NCBI RefSeq assembly: GCF_003967355.1
Contig: NZ_BIFH01000013.1
Span: forward strand, 926,651 to 990,650
Length of the DNA: 64,000 nucleotides
Reading direction: 5' to 3'
Source of the DNA: Embleya hyalina
GTDB lineage: Bacteria > Actinomycetota > Actinomycetes > Streptomycetales > Streptomycetaceae
A program made the position numbers and the translations under genes. A model generated the notes under the pieces. It was not told where the DNA came from. It worked only from the letters and a program-made list of their open reading frames with translations, and did no database searches. This document shows, piece by piece, positions 42,224-51,309 of this stretch (position 1 is the first letter of the stretch; each line of letters starts with the position of its first letter).

Positions 42224-42262
42224 TTCGTCATTTGTATTGGCATTTGCGTTCTTCTTCTCGTC
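42176..42262. other. AT-rich patch
   Basis: This 87-bp stretch has far lower GC than its surroundings (for example ATTGATTCGTCATTTGTATT) and spans the end of the secreted gene. No terminal repeats or ORF are seen. It may be an insertion scar or the promoter region of the next gene. Confidence 0.5.
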
Positions 42263-42320
42263 GACCTGGGGCATCCTTGGCGAAGCCGTATCGCGCCGGC
42301 GTACCGGGAGGGGACAGCTG

Positions 42321-42800
42321 ATGACCCGAGTGAAGGTGCCGACCGGAACCAAGTGTTTCCACCTGCACGGCAATCTGTCCCGTCCCGCCGTACTCACGGT
42401 GGTCGATTTGGCCGCGAACTGGGAGCAGCACCGGGCTGAGGTGACCTTCGACTGCGCGACCAACGGTCCGCAACGGCACGTGTTCGAGGGGCCCTTGCTT
42501 CGAGACGTGGTCACCTCGGCAGGCCCGGCTTTCGAGAGCCGACAGCGCAAGGAGCGGTCCCGCTACGTCCTTGCCGTGCACGGCGGCGACGGGCACGGCA
42601 CGATGCTGTCCTGGGCCGAGATCGACCCGGACTTCGGCAACGCGCCCGTTCTCCTGGCCACCGCGTTGGACGGGCGCCCACTGGACGATCACGGCACGCA
42701 ACTCGTCGTCCCGACGGACCGCTGCGGTGCACGGTACGTCAGCGCCGTCACCGGTGTCTGGCTCGGCCGGTGCGAGCCGCCCCTGCCGTCGGCGTTCTGA
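42321..42800 (+). CDS. Standalone molybdopterin-binding-domain protein (sulfite-oxidase-like)
   Basis: A 159-residue protein equal to the oxidoreductase molybdopterin-binding domain alone. Marks are HLHGNLSRPAVLTVVDLAAN, VTFDCATNGPQRHVFEGPLL and GVWLGR near the end. The active Mo-ligating cysteine could be Cys45 in DCATN, but the usual full enzyme is much longer and carries a dimer domain. Such small versions occur in actinomycetes with unknown partners. ATG 42321 follows GGGAGGGG. Confidence 0.75.
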   Translation: MTRVKVPTGTKCFHLHGNLSRPAVLTVVDLAANWEQHRAEVTFDCATNGPQRHVFEGPLLRDVVTSAGPAFESRQRKERSRYVLAVHGGDGHGTMLSWAEIDPDFGNAPVLLATALDGRPLDDHGTQLVVPTDRCGARYVSAVTGVWLGRCEPPLPSAF

Positions 42801-42938
42801 GCGGGCCCAGGCGGTCGGGATCGGCGTGGCGACGCTGCCGGAACTTCGACGTCGACGGCACGCTGTGCGTGCTCCCCCACGGGGACCCGGACTTCGCGGA
42901 AGGCATGGTCGACACGGTCCTGTGTCGCCGGTGCGCGG

Positions 42939-44372
42939 TTACATCAGGTGTGCTCGGCAGGCCAGTTGTACGGCGAGTCGTTGTCGGGGGTCGGTCAGGT
43001 CCGCGCCGAGGAGGTCCTCCACCTTGCGGACACGTTTGGTGACGGCGTTGCGGTGGAGGTGGAGTTCGTCCGCGGCGCGGGCCGGGGAGCCCTGGTGGTC
43101 GAGGTAGGCCTGGACGGTGCGCAGCAGCGGGACGGCGCGTTGCGGGCCCAACGCGAGTACCGGGGCCAGGAGTTCGCGGACGGCTTCGTGGGCGGCGTCG
43201 GAGGAGTACCAGTCGAGGAGCATGCGGTCGAGGCCGGCGGCGTCGTGGGCGGTGACGGGACCGGTGTCGCCGGCGCTCGATCGGGTCAGGGCGGTGTGCG
43301 CCTCGCGGGCGGACGTGCGCAGGCCGAGCACGCCGCGGTGGGCGGCGCCGATGCCGCAGCGCAGGTCGGCGTCGGGGTTGCGGTCGCGCAGTGCGGCCAG
43401 GACGCGGTCGGCGTCGGCCAGTGTGGTGCGCATGCCGTCGCGGCCGGGGTCGGTGGGGTGGGATCGGGCGAGGATGAGGGCTTCGTCGAGGCGGGCGGCG
43501 TTCCAGGTGACGGCGCTGGTGGAGCGGAGCAGGCGCAGCGCCGACGGGGTGGCGGTCTCCAGGAGGCGGTAGCGGTCGGTGCCGGTGAGGGCGACCGGTT
43601 CCACGCGGAGCACCACATGCCAGGTGTCGACGGGCAGGCCGAGGGCGCGGCCGCGCCCGGCCAGGCGCAGCGCCTGGGCCTCGGGGACGGCGAGGAGTTC
43701 GGCGAGGAGCTGGCCCCGCGAGCGGACGGGGATGTCGTCGGTGGGACCGGCCGCCGCGGCGAGTGCGGCCAGGGCCAGGACGGCGTGGACGGCCTGGCCG
43801 GCGGGTCCGGGTCGGTCCGGGGCGCTGAGCCAGGTATCGCCGTCGGGTCCGCGGGCGGACGCGCCGGCCTCGCCGGGTTCCGGGACGCGGTGCGCGACCG
43901 GGACGCCGAGGAGGCGGCCGGCGGCTCGGGCGACACGTTCGGGGTCGCCGGCGAGGGGTGGCAGCTCGTGGGCGGCGGCGTGGACCCGGGCGAGGGCGTC
44001 GGCCGCACCGCCGCGGACCGCGCGGTCCACGGCGAGGATCAGGGCGGCCAGGTCCCCGTCGGTGTGCAGGATCGCGACCCGGCCGCGATCGGCGAGGCCG
44101 AGGGCGGTCGCGGGGACGGGTGCGTCCGGGGTGAGCGTGGTCAGCACGAGGCCCGCGGCGCCGGCGGCGGCGAGGTCGCGGACGGCGACGTCGAGCCGGT
44201 AGCCGCCGAGCGGCGTGGCGAGGACGACGAGGCAGCCCGCGGGCGCGTGCGCGAGGCGGTCGGCGCGGGTTTCCAGACGCACGCCGGTGAGCGGGAGGGC
44301 GTCGACGGGTCCGGCGATGACGGTGAGGCCGTCGGTATCGGGGCCGTCGAGGAGGTCCGCGAGTACGATCAC
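42939..44372 (-). CDS. PucR-family regulator
   Basis: A 477-residue protein with a PucR N-terminal sensor region, a GGDEF-like central part and the C-terminal HTH_30 domain (LLRTVQAYLDHQGSPARAAD then ELHLHRNAVTKRVRKVEDLL). GTG 44372 starts VIVLADLLDG. PucR proteins activate purine, allantoin or related nitrogen-compound catabolism. It is divergent from the DUF917/hydantoinase/NCS1 genes, which it probably controls. Confidence 0.9.
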   Translation of the reverse strand: MIVLADLLDGPDTDGLTVIAGPVDALPLTGVRLETRADRLAHAPAGCLVVLATPLGGYRLDVAVRDLAAAGAAGLVLTTLTPDAPVPATALGLADRGRVAILHTDGDLAALILAVDRAVRGGAADALARVHAAAHELPPLAGDPERVARAAGRLLGVPVAHRVPEPGEAGASARGPDGDTWLSAPDRPGPAGQAVHAVLALAALAAAAGPTDDIPVRSRGQLLAELLAVPEAQALRLAGRGRALGLPVDTWHVVLRVEPVALTGTDRYRLLETATPSALRLLRSTSAVTWNAARLDEALILARSHPTDPGRDGMRTTLADADRVLAALRDRNPDADLRCGIGAAHRGVLGLRTSAREAHTALTRSSAGDTGPVTAHDAAGLDRMLLDWYSSDAAHEAVRELLAPVLALGPQRAVPLLRTVQAYLDHQGSPARAADELHLHRNAVTKRVRKVEDLLGADLTDPRQRLAVQLACRAHLM

Positions 44373-44460
44373 GGCGCCCAGTGTGCCGGCCGCACATGTT
44401 CGGCCCGATCGGGTGCGCGTGGCACACGTCCGATACGCCTGCTGTTCGTACCTTTGACCC

Positions 44461-45498
44461 ATGGAACTCGACGCCGGACTGCTTCCGGACTTCGCGCGCG
44501 GCTGCGCCGTCCTGGGCTCGGGCGGCGGCGGCTCGACGGCGGTCACCCTCGCCGGGGCCCGACAGGCGGTGGCCGAGCACGGGCCGGTGCGGGTGCTGCG
44601 CCCGGCGGACCTGCCCGCCGACGCGGCCGTGATGACGGTCGGCACGGTGGGTTCGTCGCCGGTGATGGGCGAGCGCCTCGGGGGGCTCGGCGAGGCGCGG
44701 CGCATGGTGGATCGGGTGACGGCGGTTCGAGGTCGGGCGCCGGTGGCGCTGATGTCGAGCGAGATCGGCGGCTCGAACGGGTGTGTGGCGGTGACGTGGG
44801 CCGCGCGGGTGGGCCTGCCGCTGCTCGACGCGGACAGCATGGGTCGGGCCTTTCCCCGGATGGATCAGAACGTGCTGGAGTTGGCCGCGATCCCGGCCAC
44901 GCCCGCCGTGCTGGCGGACGAGCGCGGCCGCACGGTGGTCGTCGACCACGCGGACGGGCCCTGGTTGGAGCGGGTGGTGCGGGGCGTGTTGAACGCGTTC
45001 GGTGGGCAGGCCGCGTGCGCGGATTATCCGCTGACCGCCGGACAGGTCGCGCGGCACGCGGTGCCGGGGTCGATCCGGCGGGCGCTGGCGGTGGGCGCGG
45101 CGTTGGCCGACGGTGTGCCGGAGGATCCGTCGCCGGTGGCGCGCCGGGTGGTCACGGGCAAGATCGCCGCGATCGAGCGGCCGGCGGATCCGGCCACGGG
45201 CATCCTGGTCGAGGGCCTGGGCCGGGACGCGGGCCGGCTGCTGCGGATCGAGGCGCAGACGGAGTTCCTGGCCGTGCTGGAGGACGGCCGGCCGGTGGTG
45301 GTGACGCCGGACATCATCGCGCTGGTGGACACCCGGACGGGTGAGGCGTTGCAGGTCGAGGCGTTGCGGTACGGGTTGCGGGTGTCGGTGTTGGCCCTCG
45401 AGTGCGCGCCGGCGTGGCGTACCGAGGCGGGACTTCGGCTCGGCGGGCCGGCGGCGTTCGGGTTGGATCTGCCCGGATGTACGGAGGCCCGGCGATGA
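44461..45498 (+). CDS. DUF917-family protein (first copy)
   Basis: A 345-residue protein of the DUF917/S-Me-THD-like family that accompanies hydantoinases. Marks are GCAVLGSGGGGSTAV (residues 15-29), SSEIGGSNG, LLDADSMGRAFPRMDQ and the C-terminal VTPDIIALVDTRTGEALQVE. A paralogue lies at 50082. The stop overlaps the next ATG. Confidence 0.9.
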   Translation: MELDAGLLPDFARGCAVLGSGGGGSTAVTLAGARQAVAEHGPVRVLRPADLPADAAVMTVGTVGSSPVMGERLGGLGEARRMVDRVTAVRGRAPVALMSSEIGGSNGCVAVTWAARVGLPLLDADSMGRAFPRMDQNVLELAAIPATPAVLADERGRTVVVDHADGPWLERVVRGVLNAFGGQAACADYPLTAGQVARHAVPGSIRRALAVGAALADGVPEDPSPVARRVVTGKIAAIERPADPATGILVEGLGRDAGRLLRIEAQTEFLAVLEDGRPVVVTPDIIALVDTRTGEALQVEALRYGLRVSVLALECAPAWRTEAGLRLGGPAAFGLDLPGCTEARR

Positions 45499-46850
45499 GC
45501 GGCGGGGTGCGCACGATCGGTGTGGACGTGGGCCCGACGAACACCGATGGCGCGCTGTTGGCCGGGGACGTGCCGGTGGCCACGGTCAAGGTGCCGTCGG
45601 CCGGGGATCCGGTGGAGAGCGTGCGGACCGCGGTGGCCGCGCTGATGCGCGAGGCGCCGCGTGGGCCGAGGGCCGCACACGTGGCGATCGGCCTGCGCAC
45701 CGCGGCGCACGCGGTGACCCGGCGGGCCGGGTTGACCCGGGTCGGGGTGCTGCGGATCGGCGGTCCGGTGTCGGACGCGGTGCCGCCGCTGGCGCAGTGG
45801 CCCGCCGATCTGCGCACGGCCGTGCACGCGGGCAGCGCGATGGTGGACGGCGGCGCGGGGTTGACCCGGGCCGATGCCGTCGCGCTGGATCGGGACGCGG
45901 TGGCGCGGTTCGCGGGCGCGCTGGCCGGTCGGTGTGACGCGTTCGCGGTGACCGGGGTGTTCTCCCCGATCGACGACACGCAGGAGCACGAGGCGGCCGA
46001 GATCATCCGCCGGGAGGTGGGGACGGACGCGTTCGTGGGCCTGTCCGCCGGGTCCGGTGGGCTGGGTCTGATCGAACGGGAGAACGGTACGGTCCTCGAT
46101 GCCGCGTTGTCGCGGCACACCCGGGCGCTGGCGGACGCGTTGACCGCCGCGCTCGGCGCGCTGGGGTTGTCGTCGGCGACGGTCCTGGTGGCGCGCGGCG
46201 ACGGCACGTTGACCTCGCTGGAGTATCTGCGGCTGCATCCGGGTCTGGCCCTGGGCAGCGGCCCGGCGGGTACGCTGCGCGGCGCCGGGTTGTTGACCGG
46301 GCTGGCCGACGCGGTGGTCGCCGACGTCGGGGCGCGGCGGATCCGGGTGGGCGTGTTGGCGGGTGGTTTCCCGCAGGAGAGCCGACCCGGCGTGGTCATC
46401 GGCGGTGTGCCGGTGAGCTTCCCGATGCCCGATCTGATCCGGGTGCCGGCCGACGATCCGGACGCGTTCGAGGAGGCGGTGGACCGGATGCAGCCCGGTG
46501 CGGCGCGCCTGCCGCTGGTCGTGGTCGGCGGTGGCTCGGCGGCGTCGGCGGCCGGCTCGGCGCCGGCCGCGGACATCGTGCTGCCCGAACACGGCCTGGT
46601 GGCCGGGGCGTTCGGGGCCGCGCTCAGTCCGGTCGGCGGTGCGTACGAGCAACTGGTGCGCACGGGCGAGGCGGGCGAGGCGCACGCGGTGGACGAGGTC
46701 CGCGAGGGTGCGCGGCGCAGCGCGGTGCGCGCGGGGGCGGATCCGCGCCGGGTCGTCGTACTGCCGGTCGAGCGGGTGCCCGTGCCGTACCTTCCCGGCC
46801 CCGCGTTCAGTCTGCGGGCGCGAGCGGTGGGCCCGCCGTCACCGCTGTGA
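45495..46850 (+). CDS. Hydantoinase/oxoprolinase-like protein with altered nucleotide-binding motifs
   Basis: A 451-residue HyuA-type protein of the ASKHA fold. ATG 45495 follows ACGGAGG and overlaps the DUF917 stop. Compared with the paralogue at 48476, the phosphate-1 loop is GVDVGPTNTDGALL (Pro in place of the second Gly) and phosphate-2 is DVGARRIRVGVL instead of DVGGTTADVGIL. About 90 residues are also missing overall. ATP hydrolysis may be weakened, and it could act as a regulatory partner of DUF917. Confidence 0.85.
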   Translation: MSGGVRTIGVDVGPTNTDGALLAGDVPVATVKVPSAGDPVESVRTAVAALMREAPRGPRAAHVAIGLRTAAHAVTRRAGLTRVGVLRIGGPVSDAVPPLAQWPADLRTAVHAGSAMVDGGAGLTRADAVALDRDAVARFAGALAGRCDAFAVTGVFSPIDDTQEHEAAEIIRREVGTDAFVGLSAGSGGLGLIERENGTVLDAALSRHTRALADALTAALGALGLSSATVLVARGDGTLTSLEYLRLHPGLALGSGPAGTLRGAGLLTGLADAVVADVGARRIRVGVLAGGFPQESRPGVVIGGVPVSFPMPDLIRVPADDPDAFEEAVDRMQPGAARLPLVVVGGGSAASAAGSAPAADIVLPEHGLVAGAFGAALSPVGGAYEQLVRTGEAGEAHAVDEVREGARRSAVRAGADPRRVVVLPVERVPVPYLPGPAFSLRARAVGPPSPL

Positions 46851-46955
46851 CCGGGCTTCGCACCGCATTCGCGGGGCCGTACGCGTCCCGGTGACGCGCG
46901 CCCCGTTCAGCTTTCACCTTCGCCCTTCACCGTGCCTCGCCCTGGAGGAATGCGC

Positions 46956-48371
46956 ATGACCACGGACAGCAGAACGCCCGCCGTCGCGAAGGAGCCTCGT
47001 GTGGGCACATCGGACGCCCTGGACGAGGACTATCCGCTGGAGCGGGTGCCGAGGTCCGCGCGCCACGCGTGGTTCAACGTCGCCGTCCAGCGTTTCGGCC
47101 AACTCTCCGACCTGACCCAGTTCCTGCTCGGCGCGACGCTGGGCGCGGGGTTGAGTTTCTGGGGCGCGTTCTGGGCCTTCACGCTCGGTTCGGTGATCCT
47201 GGAGGTGGTGTGCGTCTTCGTCGGCGTCGCCGGGATGCGCGAGGGGTTGACCACGTCGGTGCTGGCGCGCTGGACCGGGTTCGGCCGCTACGGGTCCGCC
47301 CTGATCGGGCTGGTGATCGCGGTGAGCCTGTTCGGTTGGTTCGGGGTGCAGACCGCGGTGTTCGCCGCCGGGTTGCACTCGTTGGCGTCGGGTGTGCCGC
47401 TGTGGGGGTGGTGTCTGATCACCGGTCTGGGGGTGACGCTCCTGGTGTTGCGCGGGTTCCGGGCGATGGGGTGGACGGCGTTCGTGACGGTGCCCGCGTT
47501 CCTGGGGCTGGCCGGGTGGGCGATGACGGTGGAGATCTCCCGGCACGACATGGGCGATCTGCTCGCGTCCCCGCCGTTCGGCGAGCACATATCGATCGCG
47601 ACCGGCGCGACGATCGTGGCCGGTTCGTACATCGTGGGCGCGGTCACCACGCCCGACATGACGCGCTTCAACCGGTCGACGGGGGACGTGGTCAAGCAGA
47701 CGCTGGTCGGGATCTCGCTGGGCGAGTACGTGTTGGGCCTGGCCGGGGTGTTGTTGGCGTACGCGGTGAAGTCGTCCGACGTGATCGCCATCATCACCGC
47801 GTCCTCGGGCGTGGTGGGGGTGCTGATCCTGGTGTCGGCCACCGTGAAGATCAACAACTGGAATCTGTATTCCGCCTCGCTCGGCCTGATCAGCGCCGTC
47901 GAGTCGACGATCGGGGTGCGGTTGAACCGTACGGCCGTGACGATCGTCTTCGGCGTGCTGGGCAGCCTCGCGGCGGCGGCCGGCATCCTCGACCGGTTCA
48001 CCGACTTCCTGACCGTGCTCGGTGTGGTGACCCCGCCGATCGCGGGCATCATGGTCGCCGAGTACTTCGTGACCAAACGCTGGCGCCCGCAACTGGACGC
48101 CTCCCGGGCGATCGGCCGGCTCCCGGAGACCGAACCCTCGTGGGTGCCCGCCACGATCGTGGTGTGGAGCGCGGCCTCGGTGGTCGGCTGGTTGTGCGAC
48201 CACTACCAGTGGTGGGGCGTGCCGGCGCTGAACTCCCTGCTGCTGGCCGGGTTCGGGTACATCGTCGCCGGCCGGCTGAACCTGGTGCACCCGCACCGCG
48301 AACTCCCGGTCGAGCAACCGGCCCACCCGGCGGCGGCCCGTGAGATCGAGGCGGCCGCGACGGCGATCTGA
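46956..48371 (+). CDS. NCS1-family nucleobase/hydantoin permease
   Basis: A 471-residue transporter with 12 helices, CodB/Mhp1-like: LERVPRSARHAWFNVAVQRF, LTQFLLGATLGAGLSFW, TTPDMTRFNRSTGDVVKQTL and IKINNWNLYSASLG. NCS1 members import cytosine, allantoin, hydantoins or uracil with Na+ or H+. ATG 46956 follows GGAGG (46944-46948). Flanked by hydantoinase genes, it probably brings in their substrate. Confidence 0.92.
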   Translation: MTTDSRTPAVAKEPRVGTSDALDEDYPLERVPRSARHAWFNVAVQRFGQLSDLTQFLLGATLGAGLSFWGAFWAFTLGSVILEVVCVFVGVAGMREGLTTSVLARWTGFGRYGSALIGLVIAVSLFGWFGVQTAVFAAGLHSLASGVPLWGWCLITGLGVTLLVLRGFRAMGWTAFVTVPAFLGLAGWAMTVEISRHDMGDLLASPPFGEHISIATGATIVAGSYIVGAVTTPDMTRFNRSTGDVVKQTLVGISLGEYVLGLAGVLLAYAVKSSDVIAIITASSGVVGVLILVSATVKINNWNLYSASLGLISAVESTIGVRLNRTAVTIVFGVLGSLAAAAGILDRFTDFLTVLGVVTPPIAGIMVAEYFVTKRWRPQLDASRAIGRLPETEPSWVPATIVVWSAASVVGWLCDHYQWWGVPALNSLLLAGFGYIVAGRLNLVHPHRELPVEQPAHPAAAREIEAAATAI

Positions 48372-48393
48372 ATCCATCGGCCCTTCGGTCGTT

Positions 48394-48446
48394 CGCCACA
48401 TCGCCACATCGGCACATCGCCACGCCGGCACACCGGCACACCGCAC
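48394..48446. repeat. Short CACATCG/CACACCG repeats
   Basis: Imperfect 8-9-bp units (CGCCACAT, GGCACATCG, GGCACACC) fill the gap between the permease and second hydantoinase genes, ending before the GAGGA ribosome site. Confidence 0.7.
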
Positions 48447-48475
48447 TCTCGCACTTCGGCAAGAGGAATCACCAC

Positions 48476-50089
48476 ATGCGCATCGGAATCGACGTCGGAG
48501 GCACCAACACCGACGCCGCCCTGCTCGGCGACGACAACCGCGTCGTCGCCGGCACCAAGTCCCCCACCACCGCCGACGTCACCTCCGGTGTCGCCGCAGC
48601 CGTCGCCGCGCTGCTCGCCGCCCCCGGTGCGGACGGACGGCCCACCGATCCGGCCGCCGTGGACGCGGTGATGATCGGCACCACCCACTTCCTGAACGCG
48701 CTGATCGAGGGCGAACGCCTCGCCGAGGTCGCGGCCGTACGGCTCGGGCTGCCCGCGACCGAGGCGCTGCCGCCGATGGTCGACTGGCCCGAACGGCTGC
48801 GCGACGTGATCCGCGGCGGCACCTGGCTGTGTCACGGCGGGCGCGAGTACGACGGCCGGATGATCTCGCCGCTCGACCCGGCGGAACTGCGACGCGTGGC
48901 GGCCGACATCCGGGCCCGGGGGCTGCGGTCGATCGCGATCAGCTCGGTGTTCTCGCCGGCCGCGGCCGAGGACGAGATCCGCGCGGCCGAGATCCTGACC
49001 GCCGAACTCGGCGACGTGCACGTGTCGTTGTCGCACGAGATCGGCCGGGTCGGCCTGTTGGCGCGCGAGAACGCCACCATCGTCAACGCGTCGCTGCGCG
49101 AGTTGGCCGAGCACATCGTGGACGCGTTCGGCGCGGCGCTGACCGGCGCCGGGATCACCGCGCCGTTCTTCATATCGCAAAACGACGGCACGCTGATGGA
49201 CATCGCCCACGCCCGCCGCTACCCGGTGGCCACGTTCGCCTCCGGGCCGACCAACTCGATGCGCGGGGCGGCGTTCCTGTCCGGGCTCACCGACTGCGCG
49301 GTCGTCGACGTCGGCGGCACCACGGCGGACGTGGGCATTCTCGTCGGCGGCTTCCCGCGCGAGGCGGCCGGCGAGTCGGAGGCGGCGGGGGTGCGTACCA
49401 ACTTCCGCATCCCGGACGTGCTTTCCCTCGGCATCGGCGGCGGCTCGCTGGTCGCCGCCGACGGCGAGGTCGGGCCGCGCAGCGTGGGCTACCGGCTCAC
49501 CGAACAGGCCCTGGTCTTCGGCGGCGACACGCTCACCGCCACCGACCTGGCGGTGGCCGCCGGCGCCGCCGACATCGGCGACAAGGGCGCGGTGGCGGAG
49601 GTGGATCGCGCGTTCGCCGAACGCGGACTGGCCCGGATCGCCGAACGGCTGGCCGAGACGGTGGACCGGATGCGTACCTCGGCCGCGCCGCTGCCCGTGG
49701 TCGCCGTCGGCGGCGGCAGCGTGCTGATCCCGGGCGGCCTGCCCGGCTTCCCCGACGTACGCAGGCCGGCCCACTTCGACGTGGCCAACGCCGTCGGCGC
49801 GGCCATCGCCCAGGTCGGCGGCGAGGTCGACCGTGTCCACAAGGTCCCCGAGGGCAAGCGCGACCAGGTGCTCGCGGGTGCCCGGGCCGAGGCGATCCGG
49901 CGTGCCGAGGACTCCGGCGCCCGGCCCGGCACGGTCCGCGTCGTCGACGTCGAGGAGGTGCCGCTGGCATACCTGCCCGGCGGCGCGACCCGCATCCGCA
50001 TCAAGGCCGTCGGCGACCTGGACCTGGACCGACTCGGCGCGGCGAGCACCGGGTCCGACGAGAAGAACGGATTCCCCACCCATGCGTGA
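48476..50089 (+). CDS. Hydantoinase/oxoprolinase family protein
   Basis: A 537-residue HyuA-type protein with an intact ASKHA site: IGIDVGGTNTDAALLGDD at the N-terminus, NDGTLMD, GPTNSMRGAAFLSGL, VVDVGGTTADVGILVGGFPR and VAVGGGSVLIPGGLPG. The C-terminal part ends with YLPGGATRIRIKAVGDLD. It hydrolyses a cyclic amide with ATP, such as a hydantoin or oxoproline-like ring; the substrate is not certain. ATG 48476 follows GAGGA. It overlaps the next gene by 8 bp. Confidence 0.92.
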   Translation: MRIGIDVGGTNTDAALLGDDNRVVAGTKSPTTADVTSGVAAAVAALLAAPGADGRPTDPAAVDAVMIGTTHFLNALIEGERLAEVAAVRLGLPATEALPPMVDWPERLRDVIRGGTWLCHGGREYDGRMISPLDPAELRRVAADIRARGLRSIAISSVFSPAAAEDEIRAAEILTAELGDVHVSLSHEIGRVGLLARENATIVNASLRELAEHIVDAFGAALTGAGITAPFFISQNDGTLMDIAHARRYPVATFASGPTNSMRGAAFLSGLTDCAVVDVGGTTADVGILVGGFPREAAGESEAAGVRTNFRIPDVLSLGIGGGSLVAADGEVGPRSVGYRLTEQALVFGGDTLTATDLAVAAGAADIGDKGAVAEVDRAFAERGLARIAERLAETVDRMRTSAAPLPVVAVGGGSVLIPGGLPGFPDVRRPAHFDVANAVGAAIAQVGGEVDRVHKVPEGKRDQVLAGARAEAIRRAEDSGARPGTVRVVDVEEVPLAYLPGGATRIRIKAVGDLDLDRLGAASTGSDEKNGFPTHA

Positions 50090-51140
50090 GATCGGCATCG
50101 AACAACTGGCGGACATCGCGCGCGGCGCGGGCATCCTGGGCACCGGCGGCGGCGGTGACCCGTACGTGGGCCTGCTGCTCGCCCGCGAGGCGGTGCGCCG
50201 GCACGGCCCGGTGACCGTGGTCGACATCGACGAGGTACCGGCCGACGCGACGGTCGTGCCGATCTCGTCGATGGGCGCGCCCACCGTGCTCCTGGAGAAA
50301 CTGCCCTCGGGCCGCGAGGAGATCAACGCGCTGCGTGCCCTGGAGGCGGTGCTCGGCCGCCCGGCCACCCACCTGGTGCCGATCGAGATCGGCGGCGTGA
50401 ACTCGATGATCCCGCTGGCCGCGGCCGCGCAGACCGGGCTGCCGATCGTCGACGGCGACGCGATGGGCCGCGCGTTCCCGGAAGCGCAGATGGTGCTGCC
50501 CGGCCTGATCGGGGTGTCGAACTCGCCGATGGCGCTGGCCGACGACAAGGGCAACACGATCGTGGTGCGGGCGGTGGACAACACCGAGGCGGAGCGCATC
50601 GCCCGCGCGGTGTGCGTCGAGCGCGGCTGCCAGATCTCCTGCGCGGACACCGTCCTGCGCGGCGACCAGCTCCGCGACGGTCTGGTCCCGGCCACGTTGA
50701 CCCTGGCCGAGAACCTGGGCCGGGTGGTCCGCGAGGCCCACGCGGCGCACCGCGACCCGGTCGCCGAGGCCCGCGAACTCCTGGGCGGCGTACACCTGTC
50801 GGCGGGCAAGGTGGTCGACGTCGAACGCCGCACCGAGGGTGGCTTCGCCCGCGGCCGGGCCCGCCTGGAGGGCGAAGGCGCCGTCCTGGAACTCGACTTC
50901 CAGAACGAGCACCTCCTCGCCCGCCGCGACGGCCGCGTGGTCGCCACCACCCCGGACCTGATCTGCGTCCTGGACACCGAGACGGGCGAGCCGGTCACCA
51001 CCGAGGGCCTGCGCTACGGCCTACGCGTCACCGTCCTGGCCGCGCCGTGCGACCCCCGCTGGCTGAGCCCGGCCGGCCTGGCCCTCACCGGCCCGCGCTA
51101 CTTCGGATACGACCTGGACCACCACCCCCTGAGCGGCTGA
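50082..51140 (+). CDS. DUF917-family protein (second copy)
   Basis: A 352-residue DUF917/S-Me-THD-like protein. Marks parallel the first copy: GILGTGGGGDPYVG, PIEIGGVNSMIPLAAAAQTG, IVDGDAMGRAFPEAQMVL and TTPDLICVLDTETGEPVTTE. Gene order is hydantoinase-DUF917 here but DUF917-hydantoinase in the first pair. A strong terminator follows. Confidence 0.92.
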   Translation: MREIGIEQLADIARGAGILGTGGGGDPYVGLLLAREAVRRHGPVTVVDIDEVPADATVVPISSMGAPTVLLEKLPSGREEINALRALEAVLGRPATHLVPIEIGGVNSMIPLAAAAQTGLPIVDGDAMGRAFPEAQMVLPGLIGVSNSPMALADDKGNTIVVRAVDNTEAERIARAVCVERGCQISCADTVLRGDQLRDGLVPATLTLAENLGRVVREAHAAHRDPVAEARELLGGVHLSAGKVVDVERRTEGGFARGRARLEGEGAVLELDFQNEHLLARRDGRVVATTPDLICVLDTETGEPVTTEGLRYGLRVTVLAAPCDPRWLSPAGLALTGPRYFGYDLDHHPLSG

Positions 51141-51144
51141 ACCC

Positions 51145-51182
51145 CCGGGTGCCTCGACGGTGTTCCCCGCCGAGGCACCCGG
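51145..51182 (+). terminator. Stem-loop terminator closing the hydantoinase operon
   Basis: CCGGGTGCCTCG and CGAGGCACCCGG form a perfect 12-bp stem with a 14-nt loop, starting 4 bp after the stop at 51140. Confidence 0.85.
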
Positions 51183-51272
51183 CCGACCGCCGAAAACGGA
51201 GCCGCTCGTCCTGAGGTGGTGCGCCCGGTGACTCGGATCACTGCCTTGCGACGGCCCTTGGACTCCGTGGGC

Positions 51273-51295
51273 TTGAGTCTCCGGTAGGGGGAGAC
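51273..51295 (+). promoter_or_regulatory. MerR-type operator/promoter before the merR gene
   Basis: TTGAGT (51273-51278) acts as the -35, and the inverted repeat GTCTCC (51277-51282) / GGAGAC (51290-51295) lies in the spacer, as at MerR-family promoters with lengthened spacers. A clear -10 is not seen. The MerR start is 15 bp away. Confidence 0.55.
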
Positions 51296-51309
51296 GAGAG
51301 GGTGGGGGC

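Noticed and set aside
42948-45344. 798-codon plus-strand frame opposite PucR
   Set aside because: Low-complexity Gly/Val/Ala/Glu content; the minus strand has a full PucR protein including its HTH.
48394-48446. CRISPR-like or iteron repeats before the second hydantoinase
   Set aside because: The units are 8-9 bp, degenerate and contiguous, with no spacers or origin features.
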